This document shows, piece after piece, positions 32,943 to 42,040 of a stretch of DNA of 64,000 nt. Source of the stretch: Polyangium jinanense (GTDB lineage: Bacteria > Myxococcota > Polyangia > Polyangiales > Polyangiaceae); the NCBI RefSeq assembly GCF_028435365.1, contig NZ_JAGTJJ010000033.1, positions 62,001 to 126,000 on the forward strand, in the 5' to 3' direction. A program made the position numbers and the translations under genes. How positions within the stretch are numbered: the first letter of the stretch is position 1; each line of letters begins with the position of its first letter. The notes under the pieces are model-generated. The model was not told where the DNA came from. It saw only the letters and a list, made by a program, of their open reading frames with translations, and ran no database searches.

Positions 32943-34088
32943 ATGAAAAAGAACGGTTCCATCGACATGGGCTCCGTCCGCGCGCGGTTCCGCACCGTGC
33001 GTGATGGGCTCAACGCGGTCTTTCGGGAGCGCGAGGACGCGATCGAGTGCATCTTGCTCGCCGCGCTCGCGCAGAGCCACGCGCTGCTCGTCGGGCCTCC
33101 GGGCACGGCGAAGAGCGCGCTCTTCTTTGGGTTCCTCGCGTCGTTCACGGACGCGCGGAAGTTCCAGACGCTCGTCACGAAGTTTGGGACCGAGGACGAG
33201 TACTTCGGGCCCGTGAAGCTCTCCGCGCTCAAGAACGACCTCTGGGAGAGGAACTTGGATGGCCGTCTCGCGGCCGTCGAGTGCGCCTTCCTCGACGAGG
33301 TGTTCAAGGGCTCGGACAGCGTGCTCAATGCGTTCCTGTCCGCCATGAACGAGCGGCTGTACAAGGGGCAGTCGATTCCCCTGCGGCTCCTCGTCGGCGC
33401 GTCGAACGAGCTGCCCGAGGAGGAGATTCTCGCGGCGATCTACGATCGTTTCCTCCTGCGCGACGTCGTCGAGTACGTGCAGGCCGATGCGACGTGGATG
33501 CAACTCGTCGCCGCGCCGCCGGAGTACAAGCCGGCGGCGCAGATCGGGCTCGCGGAGTGGGATGCCGCGTGCAAGGATGTGTTGCGGCTCGAATTGCCCC
33601 AGCGTGTCGTCGACGAGATGCTCCGGCTTCGTACGGCGCTGAAGGCGGATGGCCTCGTCCTTTCGGATCGGCGCTGGATCGCGCTCACGCGCGTCCTCAA
33701 GGCCGCGGCGTGGCTCGACGATGCGCCCGCTGTCGAGCTCGACCACCTGTCCGTCCTGAAGTACGGGGTCTGGAACAAGCCGGAGGATCGGGCGCGTGTC
33801 GTCGCCGTGCTGCAAACGGTCGATCGCTCCGTCGTCGCTCAGGCGATCGATATCGTGGACGAGGCGCTCCGCGGGTACGCGAATCGGCCGACGGAGCCGG
33901 CCGCGTATCAGTCCGCATTGCCCCAGCTCGCGGACAAGGTCACGGAGGCGGGCAAGCGCGTGCAGGACATGCTGAAGAACGGCGTGTCGCGCCGCGCTCA
34001 CGCGCGCATCCAGCCGAAGCTCGACGAGCTCAAGAAGGCCCACGACGCGCTCACGGCCGACCTCTCCAAGCGCTACGCGCTGCCGTAG
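32943..34088 (+). CDS. MoxR/RavA-type AAA+ ATPase
   Basis: 381 residues from ATG 32943. Walker A GPPGTAKS lies at about 51-58, followed by the KFGTEDEYFGPVKLSALK block, Walker B ECAFLDEVFKG at about 110-120, the sensor region LLVGASNELPEEE and the arginine-finger region AIYDRFLLRD. These are the hallmarks of the RavA subgroup of MoxR ATPases. The C-terminal 150 residues form a helical lid and a small extra domain. A VWA-domain gene follows after three bases, the usual RavA-ViaA-type pair, which remodels other proteins in an ATP-dependent way. The substrate on this element is unknown. Confidence 0.85.
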   Translation: MKKNGSIDMGSVRARFRTVRDGLNAVFREREDAIECILLAALAQSHALLVGPPGTAKSALFFGFLASFTDARKFQTLVTKFGTEDEYFGPVKLSALKNDLWERNLDGRLAAVECAFLDEVFKGSDSVLNAFLSAMNERLYKGQSIPLRLLVGASNELPEEEILAAIYDRFLLRDVVEYVQADATWMQLVAAPPEYKPAAQIGLAEWDAACKDVLRLELPQRVVDEMLRLRTALKADGLVLSDRRWIALTRVLKAAAWLDDAPAVELDHLSVLKYGVWNKPEDRARVVAVLQTVDRSVVAQAIDIVDEALRGYANRPTEPAAYQSALPQLADKVTEAGKRVQDMLKNGVSRRAHARIQPKLDELKKAHDALTADLSKRYALP

Positions 34089-34091
34089 GCC

Positions 34092-35261
34092 ATGGGCACG
34101 TTTTTGCAGGCGAGGCGCCGGCATCTCTGCGTCAAAGAGGCGTCCTTCGAGGACGCGGAGAAGGCCGGTGATCTCTGGAATGCAATCGTGGGGCTCGGGC
34201 GGGATCCGCCGACGCGGTCCTTCGCGGAGGCCGTGAGGGATACGGTTCCCGCCGAGTACATGGCCTTTCTCGCCCTCGACGAGGTCGGCGCGGCCTATGC
34301 GTTCGGGCTCTTGTGGAAGGCGGGGAAGCATGTCCCGGAAGGAGCTTCGGCCTTCGAGATGCGGAGTGCTGCCCGCGAAGAGTGGGCGACGTTCGACAAG
34401 AAGGCGAAGCAGGTCAAGCACCTGTCGGACGGGTTCGGCTGGGATCTCTCGGCGGCCTGGGCGCAAGTCCGGCAGGTGGATGCTACGGGAGACGATATGG
34501 ATCGGGTCGAGCGTATTGCTCGCCTGGCTGGTCGCATGTTCGCCTCGCTTCGCGGCGCGCACGCGAGCAAGGTCCACGGGGTCTCGGGCGAGGTGTACTC
34601 GGTCGAGCAGGGCAATGACGTCGCCCGGCTTCTGCCGGCAGAGACGGTGCTCCTGACCGACCCGCAGATCGAGATCGTGGCTCTCGAACGAATCGCCTCT
34701 CGCCGGGCTGCGCAGTACGCGGTCCGGGGGACGACGAAGAAGTCGAAGGGGCCGCTCGTGCTCGCGCTCGATGAATCCGGCAGCATGCACGGGGTGCGGA
34801 ACGAGTGGGCGAAGGCCGCTGCGGTGGCGCTCGCCCGTGCAGCTTCGGCAGAGAATCGGCCCGTGGCGGTGGTCCATTACGCGACGTCAACCGTGGTGCA
34901 GGTCGTGAAGCCGGGCGACAGCGCGGGGATCGTGAAGATGATCCTTCACTTCCTCAGCGGTGGAACGGCGATCGGCCTGGCCCTCGGAGTTGCGGTGGAT
35001 CAGGTGAAGGCGCTCGCGCAGAAGGGCCAGCACGGCGCCGACATCATCCTCGTCACGGACGGCATCGACCGGAACGAGGAAGAGCAGAAGAAGTCGGTCG
35101 ACGCGGCGTCGAGCATCGGCGCGCGGCTCTGGACGGTGGCGATCGAGTGCTCCATCGCGGAGGACTCGCCGCTTCGGAAGAGGTCCGCGCAATACACCGA
35201 GCTCAACGACAAGGCGATGACCGAGGGCTCGAGCATCACGCTGCTCGCGGGGGCAACGTGA
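34092..35261 (+). CDS. VWA-domain partner of the MoxR/RavA ATPase (ViaA-like)
   Basis: 389 residues from ATG 34092, three bases after the ATPase stop. The N-terminal 200 residues are helical. The VWA domain begins at KGPLVLALDESGSMHG with an intact MIDAS DxSxS (residues about 220-224), continues with SGGTAIGLAL (the Thr ligand) and ends with IILVTDGID (the Asp ligand). Pairing with a MoxR ATPase is the standard arrangement for metal-dependent adaptor proteins that present substrates to the AAA+ ring. The stop overlaps the next gene (GTGA). Confidence 0.83.
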   Translation: MGTFLQARRRHLCVKEASFEDAEKAGDLWNAIVGLGRDPPTRSFAEAVRDTVPAEYMAFLALDEVGAAYAFGLLWKAGKHVPEGASAFEMRSAAREEWATFDKKAKQVKHLSDGFGWDLSAAWAQVRQVDATGDDMDRVERIARLAGRMFASLRGAHASKVHGVSGEVYSVEQGNDVARLLPAETVLLTDPQIEIVALERIASRRAAQYAVRGTTKKSKGPLVLALDESGSMHGVRNEWAKAAAVALARAASAENRPVAVVHYATSTVVQVVKPGDSAGIVKMILHFLSGGTAIGLALGVAVDQVKALAQKGQHGADIILVTDGIDRNEEEQKKSVDAASSIGARLWTVAIECSIAEDSPLRKRSAQYTELNDKAMTEGSSITLLAGAT

Positions 35262-35659
35262 GCGACGAAGATGATGATGTCGGTGGAGAGTTTGTCTTGA
35301 TTGCGGCATACAGCCGCGCACAGGCACTTGAAGACGGCACGCTCATCGACGTCACCGAGCTCGCGAAGCAGGCTGGAATCAAGGCGCCGGTGGCGCTGAC
35401 GCGCTCCGTCTGGGAGAGGTACGTCGAGCTGTCCCCGGCTGCGGAGAAGGCGGGAAACGACACGACGGGCAGGACGTGGGACATCCTCTGGATGTTCCGC
35501 TGTGCCGCCCTGCAACGGCCGGATGAAGCCGAGATCCGGTACCAATTGCATGTCGTCACCGACGCGATTGAACCGTCCCTCGTCGAGCTGAAGGCCATCA
35601 TCGGGCCCGGCGACGACGGCGAGGCGGTCATCACGATCCTCTTGCCCGAAGAGGATTGA
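35258..35659 (+). CDS. DUF6573 family protein
   Basis: 133 residues from GTG 35258, overlapping the VWA stop. The sequence follows the DUF6573 pattern common on plasmids and phages: AAYSRAQALEDGTLIDVTE, AGIKAPVALTRSVWERYV, GRTWDILWMFRCAAL and the ending GPGDDGEAVITILLPEED. Its role is unknown. The coupling suggests it is made with the MoxR/VWA pair. Confidence 0.75.
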   Translation: MSDEDDDVGGEFVLIAAYSRAQALEDGTLIDVTELAKQAGIKAPVALTRSVWERYVELSPAAEKAGNDTTGRTWDILWMFRCAALQRPDEAEIRYQLHVVTDAIEPSLVELKAIIGPGDDGEAVITILLPEED

Positions 35660-35678
35660 GCGAAAACCCAACAACAAC

Positions 35679-35711
35679 AATGCGGCGTGCGGTTCTTCCG
35701 TGCGCCGCATT
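35679..35711 (+). terminator. strong stem-loop followed by T-run
   Basis: AATGCGGCG at 35679-35687 pairs perfectly with CGCCGCATT at 35703-35711. An inner CGG/CCG stem and a TTCTT loop are present, and a CGCTTTTTC tail follows. It fits an intrinsic terminator or attenuator and stands 20 bases before the next start codon. Confidence 0.7.
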
Positions 35712-35730
35712 CGCTTTTTCAGGGAGACAC

Positions 35731-36069
35731 ATGTCGTCCAAGCAGTCGCCCACGAAGAACGCGGAGACCGAGGAGCAGGAGCGCGTGGAGGAGTGCATGG
35801 CCTCGTTCGCGCTCGCCAGCGACGGGCACGTCTACATCCACGAGGACGAGCTGCCCGCCGACAAACGGCGCGGGCGCAAGGAGTGGCGAGGCGTGCGCCT
35901 CACGCGGGCCGAGAGCGAGTTCTTCGCCGAGGAGGTGGAGCTCATCATGCCGAACGTGGCCGTCGCGCTGCGGAGCGCCATCGAGAAGGGCAAGCTCGGC
36001 GGGCAGGAGCCGCCCGAGGGCGCCGAGCCGGTGAACCCGGGGACGGGGCCGGAGTCGGGCGTCTTCTGA
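35731..36069 (+). CDS. small charged hypothetical protein
   Basis: 112 residues from ATG 35731, with AGGGAGA upstream; an in-frame extension to 35656 would run through the stem-loop. The middle (GHVYIHEDELPADKRRGRKE, LTRAESEFFAEEVELIMPNV) looks like a folded domain; the ends are disordered. No family is recognised. It is enclosed between two stem-loops, so it may form its own transcript unit. Confidence 0.6.
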   Translation: MSSKQSPTKNAETEEQERVEECMASFALASDGHVYIHEDELPADKRRGRKEWRGVRLTRAESEFFAEEVELIMPNVAVALRSAIEKGKLGGQEPPEGAEPVNPGTGPESGVF

Positions 36070-36076
36070 TCGGACT

Positions 36077-36104
36077 GGGCCCGGGGGCATGTGTCTCCGG
36101 GCCC
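36077..36104 (+). terminator. GC-rich stem-loop followed by pyrimidine tract
   Basis: GGGCCCGG at 36077-36084 pairs with CCGGGCCC at 36097-36104. A pyrimidine-rich stretch (GCTTCTTCCTTTTC) follows, 8 bases after the previous stop and about 40 before the next start. Likely intrinsic terminator or attenuator. Confidence 0.6.
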
Positions 36105-36145
36105 GCTTCTTCCTTTTCGCAGTCATTCATTCAAAGGGAGTCGAT

Positions 36146-37684
36146 ATGGGGAAGCATCCCCAGTCGGAGAAGTGCCTCCGGAGTGAGGTTCTTTCCATCT
36201 CGCTCACGGGCCTCGTCGCGTCGCTCGTGAGCATCGTCGTCACGATCGAGACGGGCGCGAGCTTGTTTGATCTCGTCGGTCTCGCTGAAGTGAGCCTGCG
36301 CGAGACGAAGGTGCGCGTCCGCTCGGCGCTCGCGCAGGTCGGCGTGCGCCTTGATGGCTACACCATCGCGGTCAAGGTCTCCCCCGCAGATCTTCGGAAT
36401 GATGGGTTCTTCGACCTGGCCATAGCGACGGCCGTGATTCTCGCCTTCGAGAAGAAGACGCTGCCGGGCACCGTCGTGCTCGGCGAGCTGTCCCTCTCGG
36501 GGGGAGTGCGGCCCGTTCGCGGGGTGCTGCCGGCGTTGCGGGGTGCGGCGAGCAAGGGGATCGAGCATGCGATCGTGCCCCGTGCCAACCTCGCGGAGGC
36601 AGCGAGTGCGTCGGAGCTCGATGTACGCGTGGCGGGAAAACTGGATGCCGTGCAGGACTACCTGCGTGGCGCCTGCGAGCTCGAGCGCGCGAGCGTGCCC
36701 TTTCGACCGAAGCAGCCCGGGGCGCTCGATCTGTCAGACATGCGCGGGATGCCATCGACGAGGCGAGCGATCGAGATCGCGGCGGCGGGCCAGCATTCAA
36801 TTCTCTTCATCGGCCCGCCCGGTGCTGGGATTACCATGGCCTCGCGCCGCATTCCCACGCTCCTGCCACCGATGTCCGTGGACGAGGCGCTCGAAGTCAC
36901 GAGCATCCACTCCGTCGCCGGATTGCTCAATTCGGAGCAGGGGCTCGCTACGAATCGACCGTTTCGCGCGCCCCATCATTCGGTGGCTCCGGCAGGACTT
37001 GTCGGCGGGGGAGAGCCCGTGCGTCCCGGGGAGGTGTCCCTCGCCCACGGCGGCGTCTTGTTCCTCGACGAGCTGCCGGAGTTTCGTCGGAGTTCGCTCG
37101 CCCTGCTGGAGACCACGCTCGCCCAAGGGGAAGCGGTCATCATCCGGGGGCAGAAACGCACGGTCTTTCCGGCGTGTCCTCTCCTGGTTCTGGCGACGCA
37201 CGCGTGCCCTTGCGGGTTCTACGGGGACGCGAAACGGCGGTGCACATGTTCCGTCGAGCAGATCCGGCGTCATCGGGAGCGAGTGCACGGGCCGCTGTTT
37301 GAGCGAGTCGACATGCAGATCGTGGTGCCGCCTGTCGACGTCGCGCAGCTCGGAAGCAAGGCGAAGGGCGAGAACAGCGAGACGGTGCGGAACCGGGTCG
37401 TTGCAGCACGAACGATTCAGCATGCCCGGGCGGCGCGGCAGAAGGTCGCCTCCTCGCTCAACACCGCGTTGAACGACCGCGACCTCGAGCGCATCGCCAC
37501 GCCTGATGCGCAGGGGAAGCGGACCCTGGAGCAGGCCGTCGAGCGGCTCGGGTTGTCTGCGAGTCTCCGGACCAAGGTGCTCCGTGTGGCCCGAACGATC
37601 GCCGACCTCGACGGGAGCGAGGTCATCCGCGCACCGCACGTCGCGGAGGCCGTTCTCCTCGCTCCCGTCTTTGGGCTCGGCTGA
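36146..37684 (+). CDS. ComM/YifB-like Mg-chelatase AAA+ protein lacking the Walker A lysine
   Basis: 512 residues from ATG 36146, with AAGGGAG upstream. Order as in ComM: an N-terminal Lon-S5-like domain (SLRETKVRVRSALAQVG, NDGFFDLAIATAVI, LGELSLSGGVRPVRG), the Mg-chelatase AAA+ core (GALDLSDMRGMP, RPFRAPHHSVAPAGLVGGG, Walker B GGVLFLDELPEF) and a C-terminal ComM-type domain. Walker A reads GPPGAGITM, with Ile (ATT) where Lys is invariant. The sensor segment MNPCPCG is THACPCG, and the usual GPLLDRID is GPLFERVD. The ATPase is therefore probably inactive. True ComM is a hexameric branch-migration helicase for natural transformation. Here it may act as a DNA- or partner-binding scaffold beside RecA. 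Confidence 0.8.
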   Translation: MGKHPQSEKCLRSEVLSISLTGLVASLVSIVVTIETGASLFDLVGLAEVSLRETKVRVRSALAQVGVRLDGYTIAVKVSPADLRNDGFFDLAIATAVILAFEKKTLPGTVVLGELSLSGGVRPVRGVLPALRGAASKGIEHAIVPRANLAEAASASELDVRVAGKLDAVQDYLRGACELERASVPFRPKQPGALDLSDMRGMPSTRRAIEIAAAGQHSILFIGPPGAGITMASRRIPTLLPPMSVDEALEVTSIHSVAGLLNSEQGLATNRPFRAPHHSVAPAGLVGGGEPVRPGEVSLAHGGVLFLDELPEFRRSSLALLETTLAQGEAVIIRGQKRTVFPACPLLVLATHACPCGFYGDAKRRCTCSVEQIRRHRERVHGPLFERVDMQIVVPPVDVAQLGSKAKGENSETVRNRVVAARTIQHARAARQKVASSLNTALNDRDLERIATPDAQGKRTLEQAVERLGLSASLRTKVLRVARTIADLDGSEVIRAPHVAEAVLLAPVFGLG

Positions 37685-38007
37685 TGACCGACACCAAAGA
37701 GCCGGAGGAGGCCGATAATGGACCTCCGACCGAACCGGGCATGAAGGCGAGGCCCACCATCCCCTCGGAGGATCGCTGGCACATCGCCTCGTGCTCGGAA
37801 GGCAGGGCCATCATTCGTGATCAGAACGGACTGTTCGTCGGGGAGGTCATCGAGGCGGATGCCGAGCTCATCGCGGCGGCTCCCGAGCTTCTCGACCTCG
37901 TGAACGACCTCCTGGACGACCTGCGTCGCGATCATCGCATTGCCGAGGCCCTGGCGCTCTGCGAGCGCCTGGCCATGCACGCGAGCGGCGGGCAAAAGCA
38001 GGGATAA
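37684..38007 (+). CDS. small hypothetical protein
   Basis: 107 residues from ATG 37684, overlapping the ComM-like stop (TGATG). The sequence ([25 protein letters not shown], then [21 protein letters not shown]) resembles short phage-type proteins that end with an AAAPELL helix. Function unknown. It is translationally coupled to the ComM-like gene. Confidence 0.6.
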   Translation: MTDTKEPEEADNGPPTEPGMKARPTIPSEDRWHIASCSEGRAIIRDQNGLFVGEVIEADAELIAAAPELLDLVNDLLDDLRRDHRIAEALALCERLAMHASGGQKQG

Positions 38008-38094
38008 CAACCACGGCGCTGCTCCTGGGCATCGCACGAACAAGCACCCGAGCCCGGATGTGCCGTGAATGGCGGCTCCTGGGAGCTTTGACCC

Positions 38095-38118
38095 GCGCAC
38101 CTTCCCGGGGAGGTGCGC
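38095..38118 (+). terminator. stem-loop with T-rich tail upstream of recA
   Basis: GCGCACCT at 38095-38102 pairs with AGGTGCGC at 38111-38118 and is followed by TTTTCTTTTG. It is a good intrinsic terminator 24 bases before the recA start, ending the upstream operon or attenuating recA. I see no SOS-type operator that I can name in the gap. Confidence 0.7.
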
Positions 38119-38141
38119 TTTTCTTTTGTGGACCAACGACC

Positions 38142-39137
<996 letters not shown>

Positions 39138-39307
39138 TTGAGGGGCCTGTGCGGACGCCTGTGCGTCATCACGCGGGCAAGAAGAAGTAGAGATCAGCGC
39201 GTCGTCGGAGTCGCCGAGGCAACTCGCAGGACTTCTGACGCGCGCACAGCTCTCTCGGAGGGTTCATATTCACGGAGAAGCAGCCGGGGGCCAAGCGGGT
39301 CGCTCTC

Positions 39308-39997
39308 GTGGGCTGTTCGGCTCTGAAGAACAAGAAACCGGCTCCGGCCAAGGACTTCTATACGTCGGCGCTCTTTCGCGCCGCCTACGCATACGCCGAG
39401 AAGACGTGCGACGTGGTGGTCATCGTCTCCGCCTTCTACGGCGCGGTCGCACCGAAGACCGTGCTGCACCCGTATGACCGGAGCCTCCGCAAGTTCCGGA
39501 AGAGCGATCGGGAGGACTGGGGAGCGCGAACGATCGGCGAGTTATTGCCCTCGTTCCGCCCGCCGCCGCAGCTCGTGATCCTCGCGGGCGAGATCTACGC
39601 CGACGCTCTTCTGCACCGCGCGCACTGGCACAACCTGCCGCTGCCCGAGCAGCCGCGGCCCCGGATCCGAGGCTGCGGCGTGCGGGTGAAGTGTATCACC
39701 TTACCGTCCCCCGTCATGACGCCCGCTCTCCCCCGTGCTTGGCGCTGCGTTCGCGCAGCGTGGAGGCCTGGTGCGCGGCGCTTGTCGAGCCCCGTGAGCT
39801 CCGGGCGCAACCACGCCGCGCTCGGCCCGCTCGGTGTGGTTGTTGCCGAGCGGAATGAGCGGGTCGTCCAGAAAACGCACGAGCCCGCTCCACTGGCCCG
39901 CCATGTACTTGATCGCCTTGTCCAGCCCGCGGTTCCCCTCAACGCGACAGAATCCTGCGCACCCGGCCGACCTCCCCCGATTCGAGGCGCACCTTGA
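39308..39997 (+). CDS. DUF6884 family protein, disrupted at both ends
   Basis: The frame reads VALVGCSALKNKKPAPAKDF, LFRAAYAYAEKTCDVVVIVS, FYGAVAPKTVLHPYD and LVILAGEIYADALL. This is the DUF6884 (YaaA-related) family of phage and plasmid proteins. The natural start appears to be FTEKQPGAKRVALVGC, where the second recA-tail copy has ATG (52847) but this copy has ATA (39266); the first usable start, GTG 39308, removes most of the first strand. After about 39665 the sequence becomes unrelated and overlaps an IS66 remnant on the other strand, so the C-terminus is also lost. Probably a pseudogene, or rescued by ATA initiation. Confidence 0.55.
   Translation: MGCSALKNKKPAPAKDFYTSALFRAAYAYAEKTCDVVVIVSAFYGAVAPKTVLHPYDRSLRKFRKSDREDWGARTIGELLPSFRPPPQLVILAGEIYADALLHRAHWHNLPLPEQPRPRIRGCGVRVKCITLPSPVMTPALPRAWRCVRAAWRPGARRLSSPVSSGRNHAALGPLGVVVAERNERVVQKTHEPAPLARHVLDRLVQPAVPLNATESCAPGRPPPIRGAP
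39700..39955 (-). mobile_element. IS66-family transposase 3' remnant
   Basis: Leftward frame CRVEGNRGLDKAIKYMAGQW followed by SGLVRFLDDPLIPLGNNHTE and RAERG. This matches the C-terminal DDE end of IS66 TnpC (usual WxxLxRFLDDxRIPLDNNxxERxLR). After this the frame shifts and decays. No inverted repeat can be fixed. The insertion cut the end of the DUF6884 gene. Confidence 0.75.
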
Positions 39998-40517
39998 TGC
40001 CTCGCGGGTGCTCCGGCGAGCTCGTGAGGATGTCGCGCACCACGCCCTCGGTCAGCGCGCCGGTCTCCTGATCTGCCTTCTGCACGATGGCGACGCGCAA
40101 GCCGCGGCGGATGTGCGCCCGCAGCGTCCCTCCGGGCTCCCCGGTTCGCGAGGGGTCGGCCGGGGCCGCTGGTAGGACGATCTTCACGTTGCCTGCGCCC
40201 GCCTCTCGCAGCACCGCAGCGACGCTCTCGCAGTCGTCCGTCATCACCAGGAGGTCGCGCCCCTCGACCAGCACCGGGCGACCCAGCCGGTCTCGCCAGC
40301 GCGCGCCGAGCGGGGCGTGGTGCTCGTGCGGCACGCCGATGACGCGCGTGATCACCGCGCCCTCGGTGGGGTCGAACTCCCTGCGCACGATGACCCGGCC
40401 GAGCGGCGCCCGGACGAAAGGGGCAGGGGCAGGCTTCGGCGCGCGCGTGTCGGCGGCCGGCACGGCGTCGCGGAGCGACGAGAAGGGCTTGTGCTTCAAT
40501 CCTTTGTCGGAGGACAC
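39939..40517 (-). CDS. YwbE/DUF2196 family protein with N-terminal extension
   Basis: 192 residues from ATG 40517. The last 65 residues (IRRGLRVAIVQKADQETGAL, EGVVRDILTSSPEHPRGIKV, EVGRVRRI) are the YwbE/DUF2196 domain, usually a stand-alone small protein. The first 125 residues add a strand-rich region (GRVIVRREFDPTEGAVITRV, VEGRDLLVMTDD) that I do not recognise. Function is unknown in all members. The stop runs into the IS66 remnant by 17 bases but the domain is complete. The 217 bases upstream (40518-40734) hold no gene. Confidence 0.7.
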   Translation of the reverse strand: MSSDKGLKHKPFSSLRDAVPAADTRAPKPAPAPFVRAPLGRVIVRREFDPTEGAVITRVIGVPHEHHAPLGARWRDRLGRPVLVEGRDLLVMTDDCESVAAVLREAGAGNVKIVLPAAPADPSRTGEPGGTLRAHIRRGLRVAIVQKADQETGALTEGVVRDILTSSPEHPRGIKVRLESGEVGRVRRILSR

Positions 40518-40734
40518 GATCCCCAGTCTGCCACGATCGATCCTGGAACCGGGGCGCTCGATGCGCCCGGAAGGCTTCGCGCCTCGCTCACACCCTCAAG
40601 GCAGGTGAAGCTCCGTCGGCGCGAAGAGGAGAATGCGAGTCCACGTTTGGTCGAGCAGTAGGAAGTTCCCGAAGGCGTCCCACGCCGCTTCGGAGGGCTG
40701 GGAGGTGTTCACGTGCACCACGTCGAAGGGCGGG

Positions 40735-41571
40735 ACGTAGCACCCCTGGGTCGAGCTGCGCGATCCTGGACGGCCAGCACAAGCGCGCGGCTATCGCGAT
40801 GGCGCGCTCGCAGGAGTACATCAAGAAGCGCAAGGGAACGCTGGGCTTGTGCCTGACGTTGTTCGTCGACGCCGGGCTCGAGAGGGCGCAGCAGCGGTTC
40901 GCAAATCTCAACCGCTTCGCGGTGCGGCCGAACAACTCGCTCGGGCTCCTCTACGACCACCGCGACGAGCTCGCCAACCTCACCCGCGCCGTCGTGCGCG
41001 ACGTTGTTCTCTTCCACAAGCTCGCCGACGGGGAGAAGACGTCCGTGGCCGGCGGCTCGAACAAGCTCTTCGCGCTGGCCAGCATCCACGCGGCCACGAA
41101 GACGCTGCTCGCGGGGTTCAGCGGGAGCTTCGAGACCGCGAGGCCAATCGCGGTCGAGTTCTGGACCGAGGTGACGCGCGTCATGCCGCTCTGGAACGAG
41201 GGCGGCCTCGGCAAGGTCCGGGCGGCCGAGCTGCGGGAGAAGTACGTGCATGGGCACGCGGTCGCGCTCGAGGCCCTCGGCCGGGCCGGCAACGCGCTGC
41301 TGCGGGAGCGACGGGAGGACTGGAAGAGCCTCCTGGCGGCCTCGGGACGCTCGACTGGTCCCGCGCGAGCCCGCGCTGGGAGGGGCGCGCTTTGGTGAAC
41401 GGCAGGATCGCGAAGAACGCTGCGAGCGTCATCCTCACGGCCAACCTGATCAAGGTGCACCTCGGCTTGGAGCTCTCCATCGAGGACCGGCGGCATGAAT
41501 CCGTGCTGGTCTCCGAGGATGCTCAGGCCGAGGACTTGCAGGGCGACGAGAGGGCGGCGACAGCGGCCTGA
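40735..41571 (+). pseudogene. decayed dndB-like gene (DGQHR domain)
   Basis: The frame contains AILDGQHKRAAIAMARSQEY, VDAGLERAQQRFANLNRFAV, NSLGLLYDHRDELANLTRAV and KLFALASIHAATKTLLAG. After a frameshift near 41330 it continues with LDWSRASPRWEGRALVNGRI and KVHLGLEL. This is the DndB family, a regulator of DNA phosphorothioation, with its DGQHR motif as LDGQHKR. The N-terminal about 110 residues are absent, and no dndA/C/D/E genes are nearby. It is an orphan remnant of a lost dnd locus. Confidence 0.75.
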
Positions 41572-42040
41572 TCGGAAATGACAAGGAGGCGCTGCTCGAG
41601 GAACTGCGCCTCTCTTGAGGCACTGTCGCTCGGGTGCCACTCCCACAGTCTGGAGGTTGGCCGCCGCTCCCTTTCTTAGCTCCCATGTTCCAACAGGGGT
41701 CGACCCGATGGGCAAGCCCCGCTTACGGATGTGGTCGCGAATCTCGCGCACGTGCTCGACGACGCTTGCCCTAAGGATCTTCGAGCGGCGAGTCATTCGC
41801 CGAAGCCCAAGCACCACGGGGCACGCCTCACTGGCACGCCGGCGCCCGACCTGGACCTGACGCCGGGATACGTGCGTAGCATGCAGGCCAGCGCGCCGAC
41901 GACGAGCGAGTCGCCCAGCCCGGCTCTGCGAGCACGGGCCCGGCTGCACCGGCTTCTTCCGCGGCGGCCAGGTCCGATGTCGGGAGGCGGCGTCGGCTGC
42001 GCAGGGTCAACAAGCGAGCGTGAGCGCGGCTGACGGCGCT
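41572..42040. other. gap without recognisable gene
   Basis: 469 bases between the dndB remnant and the CD-NTase gene. Short frames exist but none looks protein-like, and no repeat or clear promoter is seen. It may be degraded coding DNA. Confidence 0.4.
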
